Source of the DNA: Gracilibacteraceae bacterium
Lineage (GTDB): Bacteria; Bacillota; Desulfitobacteriia; Desulfitobacteriales; Syntrophobotulaceae
NCBI GenBank assembly: GCA_031255985.1
Contig: JAIRRL010000229.1
Span: 1 to 5,723, forward strand
Length of the DNA stretch: 5,723 nt
Direction of reading: 5' to 3'
This document shows, piece after piece, positions 5,640 through 5,723 of this stretch. Positions within the stretch are counted from its first letter, which is position 1. Every line of letters starts with the position of its first letter. Below the pieces are notes generated by a model, which saw only the letters and a program-made list of their open reading frames with translations, had not been told where the DNA came from and searched no databases. The translations under genes and the position numbers were made by a program.

Positions 5640-5723
5640 TTATTTGCCCGACTCGGCCTTGATCCGGCGGGGTTTAAAAATTGAGAGCAGCAGCAGCGCG
5701 AGTCCGCCGGCGCCGATCCACAT
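5640..5723 (-). CDS. C-terminal end of a probable membrane protein (partial)
   Basis: The open frame from the right edge to a TAA at 5640-5642 encodes 27 residues. They comprise a hydrophobic run (WIGAGGLALLLLSIF) followed by a basic, polar tail (KPRRIKAESGK). This is the usual look of a last membrane helix with a cytoplasmic, positively charged end. An ATG happens to fall exactly at the window edge, but there is no way to see a Shine-Dalgarno, so this is treated as a gene entering from outside. The family cannot be recognised from so short a piece. Confidence 0.55.
   Translation of the reverse strand: MWIGAGGLALLLLSIFKPRRIKAESGK

Overview
The window looks like chromosome from a moderately GC-rich anaerobic or facultative Firmicute, perhaps of the Negativicutes/Clostridia type. 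The reasons are strong purine-rich Shine-Dalgarno sequences (AAGGAGG-like) before most genes, a lipoprotein-type binding protein, sigma-54 control through a PAS-AAA+-Fis activator, and tRNA genes with encoded CCA ends. The lineage is inference; no rRNA or universal marker protein is present.

Region 1 (1-3567, minus strand) is a probable operon read right to left. It starts with an M24-fold (creatinase/Xaa-Pro peptidase-like) hydrolase (2368-3567), followed by the small (dctQ type, 1816-2322) and large (dctM type, 521-1813) membrane subunits of a TRAP transporter. After a 147-nt gap holding inverted repeats comes the solute-binding lipoprotein (dctP type), cut by the left edge of the window. 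The M24 protein keeps the pita-bread-fold sequence pattern, but only one of the five usual metal ligands is unchanged, so it is probably not a standard metallopeptidase.

Region 2 (3568-3842) is the divergent control region. It holds a full match to the sigma-54 -24/-12 consensus (3622-3637) facing the M24-TRAP operon, an 86% A/T stretch where activator sites would be expected, and a plausible sigma-70 promoter facing right.

Region 3 (3843-5249, plus strand) encodes a 468-residue sigma-54-dependent activator: an N-terminal PAS sensor, an AAA+ domain with a GAFSGA variant of the GAFTGA loop, and a C-terminal Fis-type helix-turn-helix. The simplest model is that the PAS domain senses a small molecule, the activator opens the divergent sigma-54 promoter, and the cell takes up an organic acid or amino-acid-like solute and cleaves it with the M24 enzyme. 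The substrate cannot be read from the sequence.

Region 4 (5250-5723) has a hairpin terminator, four copies of a 17-nt tandem repeat, a tandem tRNA-Asn/tRNA-Met pair on the minus strand with its probable promoter, a 15-nt tandem duplication, and the last 27 codons of a minus-strand gene, probably for a membrane protein, that enters from the right edge.
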